DNA of 64,000 bases from Spirochaetales bacterium UBA6872 (GCA_002452215.1 DKCO01000013.1:44259-108258), one strand, 5' to 3'; positions 42,192 to 51,764 are shown, counted from the first letter of the stretch. The notes: a model not told the origin generated them from the sequence alone. Numbers and translations are program-made.

Positions 42192-44240
42192 TTAGAAATC
42201 GAGATTCTCGGCAAACTGTGCATTGTTCTCGATGAACTCTCTTCTCGGTTCAACTTCTTCGCCCATAAGCATAGAGAAAACTCTGTCAGCTTCCTCTGCA
42301 TCTGAAAGATGTACCTGCCCAAGCATTCTCGTCTTTGGATTCATTGTAGTCTCCCAAAGCTGATCAGGATTCATCTCTCCAAGACCTTTATATCTTTGCA
42401 CTGATACTTTTGCGGGGTCACCTGTCAAGGCAACAGCCTCTTCAAATCTCTCGCTTCTCTCATCTTCTGTATAAGCATAAATAGGTTCCGTGATTCTTGG
42501 CCCAGCAAACTTATAAAGAGGAGGCATTGCAAAATATACATATCCTGCTTCGATTATCGGTCTCATATAACGATAGAAAAAAGTCAACAACAATGTCCTG
42601 ATATGGGATCCATCTACATCAGCATCAGCCATAATGATGATTTTGTGATATCGAACCTTTTCCAAATCAAATGTCTTGTCTTTCTCATTTTGTTTGTCTT
42701 CGGTCTCTTCTTCCATTGAAGTCGATTGATTATATCGTGTTATACCGGCTCCAATAGTCTGGATTACAGGCTCCAGCTTATCATTATTCAAGACTTTGGC
42801 TTCTTGAGCTTTCTCTACATTAAGCATCTTTCCCCAAAGAGGAAGGATAGCTTGGAACTCTCTGTCACGACCAGATTTTGCTGATCCACCTGCAGAATCA
42901 CCCTCAACGATGAATACCTCGCATTCTGCTGGATTTTTCTTTGCACAATCAGCAAGCTTTCCAGGAAGACCGCCACCTTCGGATTTCTTTCTGATATTCT
43001 CTCTTGCTTTTCTGGCAGCAACACGTCCTAGAGCCGCACTTGTAACTTTATCAAGAAGCTTATCAATTGCATCTGGAAATTCATCAAAGTAATTTGTTAG
43101 ATTCTCATAAACCAAAGAATCAACGATTCCTTTTACATTCGAATTTCCAAGCTTCATCTTTGTCTGTCCCTCGAATTGGGGATTAGGAAGCTTAACAGAT
43201 ACAATGGCTGTCAATCCCTCTGCAATATCTGTAGACTCAAGATTGTCAGGGTACTTCTTCATATATTTCACGCTCTTCTTCAATTGATTGTTCAAGCATC
43301 TTGAAAGAGCTGCCTTAAAACCAGAATAATGAGTACCACCTTCTCTAGTATTGATGTTGTTTACAAAAGTCAGGACTTTTTCATCGTATTTGTCATTGTA
43401 TTGAAGTGCAATCTCTACAGAAACATCATCCTTTGAATTCTCAAATGAAATGGGATCGAAAAGAACTGTCTTGTATTCATTAAGATACTTAACAAATGAA
43501 GAGAGCCCTCCATCTGCATGGAATACTTCTTTCTTCTCTTCATCGGATCTTCTGTCTGTAATAGAAATAGTTATTCCTTTGTTTAGGAAAGAAAGCTCTC
43601 TGAAGCGGGATGCAAGAGTGTCGTAGTTGAATGAGTTTCTTTCCATGATTTCAAAATCAGGAGTAAACTTAACTATGGTTCCTGTTCTATCGGTAGTGCC
43701 AACAATCTCAACTTCTGTTTGTGGGATACCTCTCTTATAGACTTGTCTATAGATGTTAGGAGCCCTATGAACTGTAACTTCCATCCAAACAGAGAGAGCA
43801 TTTACACACGAAACTCCTACGCCATGAAGACCCCCAGATACCTTGTAAGCATTGTGATCAAACTTTCCACCAGCATGAAGCTGAGTCAAAACAACTTCCA
43901 AAGCACTCTTTCCTTCCTCTGGATGGATATCTACAGGAATACCTCGTCCATTATCTTCGACAGCACATATTTCACCCAAAGGACCATTTTCCAGATAGAC
44001 TTTGATATCATTGCAATAGCCAGCCATCGCCTCGTCGATAGAGTTATCAACAACTTCGTAGACAAGATGATGAAGCCCATCTATTCCTGTTGAACCAATA
44101 TACATTCCTGGTCTAAGCCTTACAGCTTCAAGTCCTTTAAGAACGGTAATACCTTTTGAATCATACTTCTCACTAGCCGCAAGCTCAGCCTTAAGCTCTT
44201 CTTCATTATGGCCAGCAATTTTCATATCGTCTTCGTTCAT
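42192..44240 (-). CDS. gyrB: DNA gyrase subunit B
   Basis: 682 residues; the ATPase subunit of gyrase. GHKL motifs: VDNSIDEAMAGYC, VEDNGRGIPVDIH, GGLHGVGVSCVNALS. TOPRIM motifs: IVEGDSAGGSAKSGRDREFQAILPLWGKMLNVEK and IIMADADVDGSHIRTLLLTFF, and the C-terminal QRYKGLGEMNPDQLWETTMNP. The N-terminus has about 30 residues more than usual before VLKGLEAVRLRPGMYIGST. An AAGG site precedes ATG 44240. A roughly 12-residue charged insertion (METEDKQNEKDK-like) follows the first TOPRIM block. Confidence 0.96.
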   Translation of the reverse strand: MNEDDMKIAGHNEEELKAELAASEKYDSKGITVLKGLEAVRLRPGMYIGSTGIDGLHHLVYEVVDNSIDEAMAGYCNDIKVYLENGPLGEICAVEDNGRGIPVDIHPEEGKSALEVVLTQLHAGGKFDHNAYKVSGGLHGVGVSCVNALSVWMEVTVHRAPNIYRQVYKRGIPQTEVEIVGTTDRTGTIVKFTPDFEIMERNSFNYDTLASRFRELSFLNKGITISITDRRSDEEKKEVFHADGGLSSFVKYLNEYKTVLFDPISFENSKDDVSVEIALQYNDKYDEKVLTFVNNINTREGGTHYSGFKAALSRCLNNQLKKSVKYMKKYPDNLESTDIAEGLTAIVSVKLPNPQFEGQTKMKLGNSNVKGIVDSLVYENLTNYFDEFPDAIDKLLDKVTSAALGRVAARKARENIRKKSEGGGLPGKLADCAKKNPAECEVFIVEGDSAGGSAKSGRDREFQAILPLWGKMLNVEKAQEAKVLNNDKLEPVIQTIGAGITRYNQSTSMEEETEDKQNEKDKTFDLEKVRYHKIIIMADADVDGSHIRTLLLTFFYRYMRPIIEAGYVYFAMPPLYKFAGPRITEPIYAYTEDERSERFEEAVALTGDPAKVSVQRYKGLGEMNPDQLWETTMNPKTRMLGQVHLSDAEEADRVFSMLMGEEVEPRREFIENNAQFAENLDF

Positions 44241-44480
44241 TCTTAACCTTTTTTCTTATAAATTTGCACTCAGATGCAGAGATAAAAAAATCTCAAAAAA
44301 TGCAGTGGTTTTTATTATATTAATATATATAAGGATTTGCAAGCATCACATTTTTAAAAGATTATTTATTATTTTATTTAAATATAATAAATTGAATAGT
44401 AGATAGTAAAATATTTTATGATTAGTATTATATTTTATCTTGATTTCACTGGTTATGCTGTTTTAATATTGAAGCACCTT
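44241..44480. other. AT-rich gyrB-dnaA divergent gap: candidate DNA-unwinding region and dnaA promoter
   Basis: 240 bp, very rich in A and T (for example TTTTTATTATATTAATATAT near 44310-44329). Gene orientation switches here: gyrB and gyrA read left, dnaA and dnaN read right, as expected at an origin. TTGATT (44440-44445), 18 bp, TAATAT (44464-44469) is a plausible dnaA promoter that leaves a leader of only about 5 nt. No classical TTATCCACA box is present in the gap. Confidence 0.55.
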
Positions 44481-45848
44481 ATGGAAAATTATAAAAAAAT
44501 CTGGGATGAAACATTAGATCAAATAAAGAGTTCGGCATCTCCTGCCATTCTCTCCGAAATCGACAATTTGACATTTAAGGGAGTAGAAGGAGATATTGTG
44601 AAGATATCTGTTCCTTCTGCCTTTAGGCTTGCAATAATAACAAAAAACAAATGCGATGACCTTATAAAGAATACCTTTTCAGAAAAGGCTGGATCCAACT
44701 ACAAAGTCAATCTGGAAGTTGATGAAAAGACAAAATCAAAAACATCCAGCTCCCAAAAATTGCAAGCTAAAGACAAAAACACACAAAACCAGGCAAAGAC
44801 ATCGACAAATACAACTTTGAATAAAAAATATTCATTTGGCAACTTTGTCTATGGGGAAAACTCTGACTTAGCTTTCAAAGCTGCCCAAATAATAGCTAGA
44901 AATCCGGGAGCATCATTCAATCCTTGTCTTATCTACGGAGGAGTAGGACTTGGAAAAACGCATCTTTTGCAAGCTATTGGCAACTATATAGATGAACATG
45001 ATAGCTCAAAGAAGATAATATATGTGACAGCTGAGTCATTCACAAATGAATTCATAAGTTGCTTTGGAGCAGGAGAAAGCAGCAGCGTTAAGAACAAGTT
45101 CAAACATAAATACAGAAATGCCGATGTTCTTTTGATTGATGATATACACTTCTTGCAAAAGAAAGACAGCACCCAAGAAGAACTTTTCCATACTTTCAAC
45201 TCTCTATATGAAGACAATAAGCAAATAGTATTTACCTGTGATAGACCTATTACAGAGCTTACAGATATTACCGATAGGTTAAGAAGTAGGTTCACAAAAG
45301 GACTTAATGTTGATCTAAGACCGCCTCAATATGAAGTGAGAATGGCAATTGCAAAACAAAAATGCAAAGAGATGGGATTTTCGATTCCAGAGGATACTTT
45401 GGATTTCATATGCCAATCTGTAAGAACAAATGTAAGAGACCTTGAAGGTGCTTTGACTACAGTATCAGCTGTATCCCAAATAATAGGAAAACCAGCAACA
45501 ATAGAACTTGCGAAAGAACATCTAAAAGATGTCTTGATAGATTCAATAGTGAAGAGCAATGAATATACAATCAACGATATATTCACAGCAAGCGCTAACT
45601 ATTTCAATGTATCTCTTGTAGATCTAAAGGGCAACAGTAGAAGCAAAAACATAAAGGTTCCAAGACAAATAGCTATCTATTTTGCATATAAATATGGAAA
45701 ATTCACTCAATCAGAAATAGGTTCATACCTCGATAAGGACCATACTTCTATTGGCTATACAATAAAAACAATGGAACCTTTGATTGAAGTTGATGATTCA
45801 ATAAACCAAGCATTGAAGGACATAAAGTCAAAACTTGAGGAAAAGTAG
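44481..45848 (+). CDS. dnaA: Chromosomal replication initiator DnaA
   Basis: 455 residues. Domain I (to about 75) begins MENYKKIWDETLDQIKSS; a Lys/Ser/Gln-rich linker follows; the AAA+ domain holds Walker A GGVGLGKTHLLQAIG (about 153-167), Walker B VLLIDDIHFLQ (about 215) and sensor/arginine motifs (DRLRSRFTKGL); domain IV binds DNA. In domain IV the universal signature usually read as GGRDHTTV is LDKDHTSIGY, with Lys for Arg, Ser for the second Thr and Ile for Val, although PRQIA and DHT are retained. ATG 44481 is chosen over 44418 because it gives the standard N-terminus and lies after the promoter. Confidence 0.95.
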   Translation: MENYKKIWDETLDQIKSSASPAILSEIDNLTFKGVEGDIVKISVPSAFRLAIITKNKCDDLIKNTFSEKAGSNYKVNLEVDEKTKSKTSSSQKLQAKDKNTQNQAKTSTNTTLNKKYSFGNFVYGENSDLAFKAAQIIARNPGASFNPCLIYGGVGLGKTHLLQAIGNYIDEHDSSKKIIYVTAESFTNEFISCFGAGESSSVKNKFKHKYRNADVLLIDDIHFLQKKDSTQEELFHTFNSLYEDNKQIVFTCDRPITELTDITDRLRSRFTKGLNVDLRPPQYEVRMAIAKQKCKEMGFSIPEDTLDFICQSVRTNVRDLEGALTTVSAVSQIIGKPATIELAKEHLKDVLIDSIVKSNEYTINDIFTASANYFNVSLVDLKGNSRSKNIKVPRQIAIYFAYKYGKFTQSEIGSYLDKDHTSIGYTIKTMEPLIEVDDSINQALKDIKSKLEEK

Positions 45849-46110
45849 ATCTTTTCTTGTGAAAATCATTGGTAAAAAGATGTGAAAAACCTTCCAAAAA
45901 TGTTAAAAACAAATTTTCGAATCGCTTTTTTTTCACATATAAATTTTTGAATGTGTAAAACTAATGCATTTTTTCACATAGTTTTTTAGTAGTTATTTAG
46001 TTACTGTAAATAGATTAAAGATAGTTTTTAACAATTTCACAACGACTATTATTACTACTGAATTTATATTTATGATATATTAGTATTAGAAGTAACAGAG
46101 GAGTGAAAAC
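45849..46110. other. dnaA-dnaN gap with repeated GTTTTTCACAT motifs (probable oriC DnaA boxes)
   Basis: Within 262 bp the motif occurs at 45880-45890 (exact GTTTTTCACAT, minus), 45928-45938 and 45969-45979 (TTTTTTCACAT, plus), 45951-45961 (GTTTTACACAT, minus) and weakly at 45857-45867 (GATTTTCACAA, minus). The core TTTTTCACA agrees with the DnaA box TTATCCACA at 7 of 9 bases. The dnaA-dnaN gap is a frequent oriC site, and the surrounding sequence is AT-rich. The second half carries the dnaN promoter region and GAGGAG ribosome-binding site. Confidence 0.65.
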
Positions 46111-47220
46111 ATGAAATTCATTTGTTCTTGTGAAACAATAAGACAAGAAATAGCATACGCAAACAATTTTTCAGCCCAAAAAAACTCACTAGCAATTCAA
46201 AGTAACGTTCTTCTTGAAACATCCAATGATATTTTATCTATAAAAACAACAGATGGAAAAATGGGTTTTACAGCGATCTTATCAGTTCAGACACTAATTC
46301 CAGGAAGCACTACAGTTTTTTGTGATAAATTGCTTGCTGTTTTAAACACAATGCCTAATGTTGATATAGAATTTGATGGAGAAGAAAAAAAACTTACAAT
46401 AAAACCTACTAATAGTTCCAGCAACAACATCAATGTAAACTTAAAAACTATTGATGCAACGAATTTTCCAGAGTTATTGACAGTTGATGAATCAATGTTT
46501 TTCACATTACCTCAGAAAGACTTCAATGATATGGTCGATAAGACATCTTTTGCTGTTGCAGAAGATCAAAACAGAAAATACCTAACAGGAGTATATCTTG
46601 AAAAAAAAGATGACAAATTGAACATGGTAGCAACCGACGGAAGAAGACTTGCTTTTGTCTATAGATCTTTTGAACAAGAGATTCCTGAATTTATGCCTGC
46701 TATCATACCAGTCAAGTTTTTACAACTTTTGAAGACAGTTTCAGTGAACGAAGGAATTTTTTCATTGGCTGTTACGCCTTCTGCTATTTTTGCCCAAATT
46801 AGCAATCGAACTATATATTCATCATTGATTGCTGATAGTTATCCAAATTATGAACGAGTAATACCAAAGGAATTAAAGTATACATGTAAGATGAAGACTG
46901 AGGACATGGAGAAATCAATTCAGCTTATTTCTATTCTTGCTGAAGACAAATCCAAGCGAATTTTTGTTGATTTGAATACAGATGGTATTATGGTTTCAGG
47001 AGAAAACAACGAGTACGGCGATTCAAAACAAGTAATAAATTGTGAATATTCTGGGCCAGAAGCAAGAATTTCATTTAACTCTAATCTTATTTTGGTTCCA
47101 ATAAAGAAAATAGACAGCGAATTCTTGAAAATATCATTCAATACAGCTACTGCAGCAATGGTCTTGTCTCCTGAGCCTGATAAAGACTATCTGTATGTAT
47201 TGATGCCGATGCAAGTATAA
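46111..47220 (+). CDS. dnaN: DNA polymerase III beta sliding clamp
   Basis: 369 residues, the ring-shaped processivity clamp. The three repeated clamp domains are indicated by the middle block QKDFNDMVDKTSFAVAEDQNRKYLTGVYLE, KLNMVATDGRRLAFVYR and the C-terminal end PDKDYLYVLMPMQV (usual MP[MV]R-like ending). GAGGAG lies 7 nt before the ATG. recF follows with a 1-nt stop/start overlap (TAATG). Confidence 0.95.
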   Translation: MKFICSCETIRQEIAYANNFSAQKNSLAIQSNVLLETSNDILSIKTTDGKMGFTAILSVQTLIPGSTTVFCDKLLAVLNTMPNVDIEFDGEEKKLTIKPTNSSSNNINVNLKTIDATNFPELLTVDESMFFTLPQKDFNDMVDKTSFAVAEDQNRKYLTGVYLEKKDDKLNMVATDGRRLAFVYRSFEQEIPEFMPAIIPVKFLQLLKTVSVNEGIFSLAVTPSAIFAQISNRTIYSSLIADSYPNYERVIPKELKYTCKMKTEDMEKSIQLISILAEDKSKRIFVDLNTDGIMVSGENNEYGDSKQVINCEYSGPEARISFNSNLILVPIKKIDSEFLKISFNTATAAMVLSPEPDKDYLYVLMPMQV

Positions 47221-48305
47221 TGAGATTCTTGTCTCTAGAAATAAGCAATTTTAGAAATATATCCTTTGCACAGATAAATACAGATGCAAAGGATATTGTT
47301 CTTACAGGAATAAATGGTCAAGGGAAGACAAATCTTCTTGAGGCTATATATATGCTATGTTATGGTTCTTCATTCAGAACAAGTATTACAAAAGATTGCA
47401 TAAGACATAATAGTGATGGATTTTGTATATCAGGCAGCTTTCTAAATGATTTTGGAGAGAAAGAGAAAGTTAATATAGTATACAAAGACAATAAGAGGAA
47501 AATAATTATTGATTCCAAGGAAATAAAAGATAGAAAGGAATTGATATATAAATTTCCATGTATTGTTTTTTGTCATGAAGACATAAATTACATAAAAGGA
47601 GAGCCAGAGGAGAGACGAAGATTCTTCGATCAGATGATGAGTCTCTATTCTCCTGTTTTTTTTGATAACCTAAGACAATACAAGACAATATTGTCACAAA
47701 GAAATGCTGCAATAAAAAATGGGCAATACGATTTATTGACACTATATAATGGAAGGCTTGCTTATTTTGGACTGGAAATAATAAAAAGCAGGACATCAGC
47801 TGTATATGATTTCAATAATATTTTTCCTGAATTATTCGAGAAAATTTCAAGCACAGATTTAAATTTATGTATAGAATATATTCCCTCTTGGTCTGATTTT
47901 GCAACAGATGAAGAGATAGTTGGATATCTTGAATCAACATTGGAGAGAGATATCAAAATGGGGACGACGACAAGTGGAATACATAGAGATAGATTTATAG
48001 TTAAATCCCAATACGGTCCTTTTTCCTCTATTGGCTCAACAGGACAATTAAGGCTTTGTTCTTTGATTTTTAGGATAGCAGAAGCAAAGTACTATACTAA
48101 GTGCAGTGGAAAAAAACCAATTTTGCTATTGGATGATGTACTTTTGGAATTGGATCCAGAGAAAAGAGGAAAAATCCTAGGCACTCTTGATGATTATTCG
48201 CAAGCATTTTATACATTTCTTCCTTTTGAAAAATATTTTGAAGAGATAAATCAGGAGATTTGCTATAGTGTCGAAGAGGGAAAATTCATAAATGAAGATA
48301 AGTGA
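47220..48305 (+). CDS. recF: DNA replication and repair protein RecF
   Basis: 361 residues; an SMC-like ATPase that helps load RecA at gaps. Walker A GINGQGKTNLLEAIYMLCYG, the signature-motif region SSIGSTGQLRLCSLIFRIAEA, and Walker B KPILLLDDVLLELDPEKR. The N-terminal LSLEISNFRNI is characteristic. It overlaps dnaN by 1 nt and the dciA-like gene by 14 nt. Confidence 0.94.
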   Translation: MRFLSLEISNFRNISFAQINTDAKDIVLTGINGQGKTNLLEAIYMLCYGSSFRTSITKDCIRHNSDGFCISGSFLNDFGEKEKVNIVYKDNKRKIIIDSKEIKDRKELIYKFPCIVFCHEDINYIKGEPEERRRFFDQMMSLYSPVFFDNLRQYKTILSQRNAAIKNGQYDLLTLYNGRLAYFGLEIIKSRTSAVYDFNNIFPELFEKISSTDLNLCIEYIPSWSDFATDEEIVGYLESTLERDIKMGTTTSGIHRDRFIVKSQYGPFSSIGSTGQLRLCSLIFRIAEAKYYTKCSGKKPILLLDDVLLELDPEKRGKILGTLDDYSQAFYTFLPFEKYFEEINQEICYSVEEGKFINEDK

Positions 48306-48582
48306 CCATACATTGAGAAAAGACCTCGATGAATACTTTGAAAAGTATAAAATTGATAAAAGCAATGCAAATGCATATAAGGCATGGCCTATGATATCTG
48401 GAGCACAATTATCGGCTGTTACAGAATTAAAAAGCATAAAGGATGGAGTATTGAAGGTTTTCACTCTTTCTTCTTCAGCAAGAAATCTTCTTTTATTGAA
48501 AAAAAACAAGATCATTAAAGACTACAATGAAATGTACCCTAATTTGAATATTGTCGATTTAGAGGTATCAAAAAGGTCTTGA
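48292..48582 (+). CDS. DciA-like (DUF721) replicative helicase loader
   Basis: 96 residues with the KH-like DUF721 pattern AYKAWPMISGAQLSAVTELKSIKDGVLKVFTLSSSARNLLLLKKNKII. DciA proteins are the ancestral loaders of DnaB in bacteria lacking DnaC/DnaI and commonly sit near recF and gyrB. Its stop codon lies inside the -35 box of the rpmH promoter. Confidence 0.82.
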   Translation: MKISDHTLRKDLDEYFEKYKIDKSNANAYKAWPMISGAQLSAVTELKSIKDGVLKVFTLSSSARNLLLLKKNKIIKDYNEMYPNLNIVDLEVSKRS

Positions 48583-48606
48583 CCTCGTAGGTGTCAACAA
48601 TATACA
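48579..48606 (+). promoter_or_regulatory. rpmH promoter
   Basis: TTGACC (48579-48584), 16 bp, TATACA (48601-48606). TTGAC...GTCAA in the same stretch also forms a short inverted repeat. The predicted leader to rpmH is about 67 nt. Confidence 0.6.
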
Positions 48607-48679
48607 ATTCCAAAATCGGGTACTATTGTCCCAAAATAAATGAAAATAACGCTTAATAGCGAAATAATTGGAGTATATC

Positions 48680-48847
48680 ATGAGTTACAAAGGCAAGAGA
48701 ACTTATCAGCCAAGCAAGATGAAGAGAACAAGAAAGTTCGGTTTCAGAGCAAGAATGGCAACAAAGGGTGGACGCAAGGTACTTGCTCGCAGAAGAGCTA
48801 AGGGTAGATATCATCTCACAGCAAGTGATGAGAAGAAACCATACTAA
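48680..48847 (+). CDS. rpmH: 50S ribosomal protein L34
   Basis: A 55-residue, strongly basic protein with the L34 pattern KRTYQPSKMKRTRKFGFRAR, then MATKGGRKVLARRRAKGR. The N-terminus has four extra residues (MSYKG) before the usual KRTYQPS, and the C-terminal tail (YHLTASDEKKPY) is longer than the roughly 45-residue norm. TTGGAG lies 6 nt before the ATG. The end overlaps rnpA by 20 nt. Confidence 0.95.
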   Translation: MSYKGKRTYQPSKMKRTRKFGFRARMATKGGRKVLARRRAKGRYHLTASDEKKPY

Positions 48848-49190
48848 AAAAGAAATTATCAGAAATAAAACAGATATCGATCGCATTTTCAAGGAAGGAA
48901 AATCAAAATCCTCTTTTGGTATGCGATTGATTTATCTTGATAACAAGCTAGGCTATGATCGCTTAATAGTAATTCCTGCAAAGCATTTTGGAAGAGCTGT
49001 GGATCGCAATAAAGCTAGAAGGAGAGCGAAAGAGATTTTTCGCAACTATCCTTACAGAAATAGTAGCCTAGATTCTTTTAAGGATAATTCCAAGGATTAT
49101 GCCCTTATTATGTATCCAGGAAAGGTTTCCGATTTTTCCTTGCTTGAGTCTGGCTTCATAAGTTTGTTAGACAGGGCAAATCGAAGATAA
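48828..49190 (+). CDS. rnpA: Ribonuclease P protein component
   Basis: 120 residues; binds the RNase P RNA for tRNA 5' maturation. The RNR signature appears as AVDRNKARRRAKEIFRN; the N-terminus is NHTKKEIIRNKTDIDRIFKEGKS. The frame is open to GTG 48768, which would give 140 residues and an 80-nt overlap with rpmH; ATG 48828 gives the usual length. Either way rpmH and rnpA overlap, as described for Thermus. yidD, often next, is absent. Confidence 0.9.
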   Translation: MRRNHTKKEIIRNKTDIDRIFKEGKSKSSFGMRLIYLDNKLGYDRLIVIPAKHFGRAVDRNKARRRAKEIFRNYPYRNSSLDSFKDNSKDYALIMYPGKVSDFSLLESGFISLLDRANRR

Positions 49191-49260
49191 TACATTCTTT
49201 CCATCAAGCAATATTCCTATTTCAGCTTTCTTGGTGCATACAACTTTAAAGGAGTAGAAA

Positions 49261-51060
49261 TTGGATAGGAATACTATCATAGCTATTGTTTTATCAGTAA
49301 TTGTAATCACTGTTGGGATGACACTTCAGACTGTTTTCTTTACACCAACTGATGTTGTCGCAACAGCTGAAACTGTTGAAACAGAGATTGACAGCACGTC
49401 AAAAAGCGAAAATCTGAAGACAGAGAGCGAAGTAAGTACATTCAAAGCCTCTGGAACCGATGGACCAGATTCGAAATTCAATGTTCAAAGCAAGTCATTT
49501 GATATAACCTTTGACCCTAAAGGTGGAACTATATCATCCATAAAGCTTTTAGAGCATGAGGAGAATGGAAAACCAGTTGAGCTTATATATAAAGAAGACA
49601 ATGATGTAAATGCTTTTATGCTTTATTATGGCTCTGACAAAGATTCTCCTATTGATGATGTCTTTGATTACTCAATAGAAACGAAAAAAGCTAATTCCGG
49701 TAGTATTACCCAAGTCACTTTCTCCAGAGAGTATGAGATTAGTTCTTCTGGAGAGAAGTTTACTATTGAGAAACGTTTTGCTATTCCAACTGACGATGAG
49801 TACATGATCCAGCTTGCTGTTACGATAAATAGTGAGGATGGAAAATCGATTCCATTGAATTTTGACGGAAATATGTATTCGATGTCTATTGGTCCTCAAA
49901 TTGGTCCAGCATTTGAGTCATTGTCTGGTAATTATGACTATCGTAGAGTTATTTATAAGCAAGCTGACAAAGGTAGCAGAAAGAATGCTAACTTCAAAAA
50001 TGGACTCTTTGAGTATTCAAATAGTGATGTAGATTGGGTTGGTCTTGCAGGAAAGTACTTTGCTTTTCTTTTGATACCAGAAACAGATGGAATTACAAGC
50101 TATATCAGTGCAACTGAAATTTCACAAGATACAGGAATTCCTCAAGAAGATACAATATATTTCCATCGAGTGTATGATTCCAAGTCGTCTGTAACTGATG
50201 TCTATTCATTCTATGCTGGACCTCAAACATCCAAGACACTTGGAATATATGATGTGGCAAGCGACAATGTTTTTGGATTATCAAACCATAATCTCAAAAA
50301 AGCATTGGATGTTTCTTGGCTTTCTTGGCTGGAAACAATTTTGAAATGGATTCTTGAGGCATTCTACTTTGTTATACCTAACTATGGTGTTGCAATTATC
50401 TTGTTGACTATCCTTGTAAAAGTATGCTTGATACCTATTTCAAAGAAAGGGCTTGATTCTACAGCAAAAATGAGTGCATTGACTCCTAAGATGGAGGAGA
50501 TAAAGAAAAAATATGCTGATAATCCTGAGGAGCAAAACAGAGCAATTGCCAAACTCTACCAAGATGAGCACATAAACCCAATGGGGTCTTGCATTCCTAT
50601 GTTGATTCAATTCCCGATATTTATAGCACTCTATGGGCTATTGAATAAGAATTTTGAGCTTAGGGGTGCAATGTTTATCCCAGGATGGATTCCTGATCTT
50701 TCTGTCCCTGATACTATTGCAACACTTCCATTTTCTCTTCCTTTCTTAGGACCTCAAATACATTTGTTACCAATCATATATACAGTTTCGATGATATTCT
50801 CGATGAAGATAACACAGGCAACAAATACAGCTCAAAGCCAGAAATCTATGATGATATTCATGACATATGGCATGCCTATAATGTTCTTCTTCATAATGTA
50901 CAATGCACCATCTGGATTGCTTGTATATTGGACAGTCACAAATGCAATTTCGATTGGCCAGCAAATCTATACAAACCATAAGAAAAAGGGCAAGTATGAG
51001 GCTGAGATTGTTGCAAAAGATGAAGCAAAGAAAGCTAAAAAGAAAAAGAATAAGAGGTAG
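49261..51060 (+). CDS. yidC: Membrane protein insertase YidC
   Basis: 599 residues. An N-terminal anchor (TIIAIVLSVIVITVGMTLQTVFF), a large periplasmic beta-domain typical of Gram-negative-type YidC (FDITFDPKGGTISSIKLLEHE), then the conserved insertase core with MSALTPKMEEIKKKYADNPEEQNRAI and MGSCIPMLIQFPIFIALYGLLN, ending in a basic tail. The start is TTG 49261, 6 nt after AAGGAG. Confidence 0.94.
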   Translation: MDRNTIIAIVLSVIVITVGMTLQTVFFTPTDVVATAETVETEIDSTSKSENLKTESEVSTFKASGTDGPDSKFNVQSKSFDITFDPKGGTISSIKLLEHEENGKPVELIYKEDNDVNAFMLYYGSDKDSPIDDVFDYSIETKKANSGSITQVTFSREYEISSSGEKFTIEKRFAIPTDDEYMIQLAVTINSEDGKSIPLNFDGNMYSMSIGPQIGPAFESLSGNYDYRRVIYKQADKGSRKNANFKNGLFEYSNSDVDWVGLAGKYFAFLLIPETDGITSYISATEISQDTGIPQEDTIYFHRVYDSKSSVTDVYSFYAGPQTSKTLGIYDVASDNVFGLSNHNLKKALDVSWLSWLETILKWILEAFYFVIPNYGVAIILLTILVKVCLIPISKKGLDSTAKMSALTPKMEEIKKKYADNPEEQNRAIAKLYQDEHINPMGSCIPMLIQFPIFIALYGLLNKNFELRGAMFIPGWIPDLSVPDTIATLPFSLPFLGPQIHLLPIIYTVSMIFSMKITQATNTAQSQKSMMIFMTYGMPIMFFFIMYNAPSGLLVYWTVTNAISIGQQIYTNHKKKGKYEAEIVAKDEAKKAKKKKNKR

Positions 51061-51065
51061 TATAT

Positions 51066-51755
51066 ATGTTTTGTGATTTCGAAGGAAAAACAGAAGAAGA
51101 AGCAAGAGAGAAAGCAATTGAAGAACTTGGACTAGAAGATGGAAACTTTGATGTCGAAGTAATTGATACAGTAAAAAAAGGACTTTTCAAAAAGCCAGTT
51201 GTGAAGATAAGGGTTTTTTACGGAGGAGAAGAAGGTAAAAATCCTGAGTCAGAGGACAATGTTAATTTTTTAACGAAGCCAGAGAAAAAAGTTCTTGTGT
51301 CTGAAAATGAAGCTGAAGAGAAAATACTTGGATTTGTAGATACCCTTATAAACAAGATGGGATATGAAGGGAAAGCATATATTTCCTTTAGAAAAGATGA
51401 CAAGCTTGGTATAGATATCGACAGCCAGGATTCGGCAATCCTCATTGGAAGAAAGGGAAAAAACCTTGATGCAATCCAGCTTATTACAAATGTTTATGCT
51501 GGAAATCTTAATCCATATCTGAAGGTTGTTATCGATAGTGAAAACTATAGGATGAGACATGAAGAGAGCATCGTGAGAAATGCTTATAAGGTTGCAGAGC
51601 AAGTAAAGAGATCTGGAAGATCAAGGCTCTTGGAACCAATGAATCCTTTTGAGAGGAGACTTGTTCATACAGCTTTGAATGATTTGGAAGGAATCGATAC
51701 AAAGAGTGAAGGCGAAGGTTTGTATAAGCAGGTGAGGATAATTCCTGTAAAATAA
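51066..51755 (+). CDS. jag: Jag/KhpB (EloR) RNA-binding protein
   Basis: 229 residues: Jag-N domain (CDFEGKTEEEAREKAIEELGL, with VKKGLFKKPVVKIRV), a KH domain (SAILIGRKGKNLDAIQLITN) and R3H (NPFERRLVHTALNDLEGIDTKSEGEG). It regulates cell elongation and mRNA fate in other bacteria. GAGGTAGTATAT precedes the ATG, 5 nt after yidC. It is followed by a strong terminator. Confidence 0.93.
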   Translation: MFCDFEGKTEEEAREKAIEELGLEDGNFDVEVIDTVKKGLFKKPVVKIRVFYGGEEGKNPESEDNVNFLTKPEKKVLVSENEAEEKILGFVDTLINKMGYEGKAYISFRKDDKLGIDIDSQDSAILIGRKGKNLDAIQLITNVYAGNLNPYLKVVIDSENYRMRHEESIVRNAYKVAEQVKRSGRSRLLEPMNPFERRLVHTALNDLEGIDTKSEGEGLYKQVRIIPVK

Positions 51756-51764
51756 GAATTAGCT

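Noticed and set aside
44241..44480. Classical TTATCCACA DnaA boxes in the gyrB-dnaA gap
   Set aside because: I looked for them and found none; only AT-richness supports an origin role for this gap.
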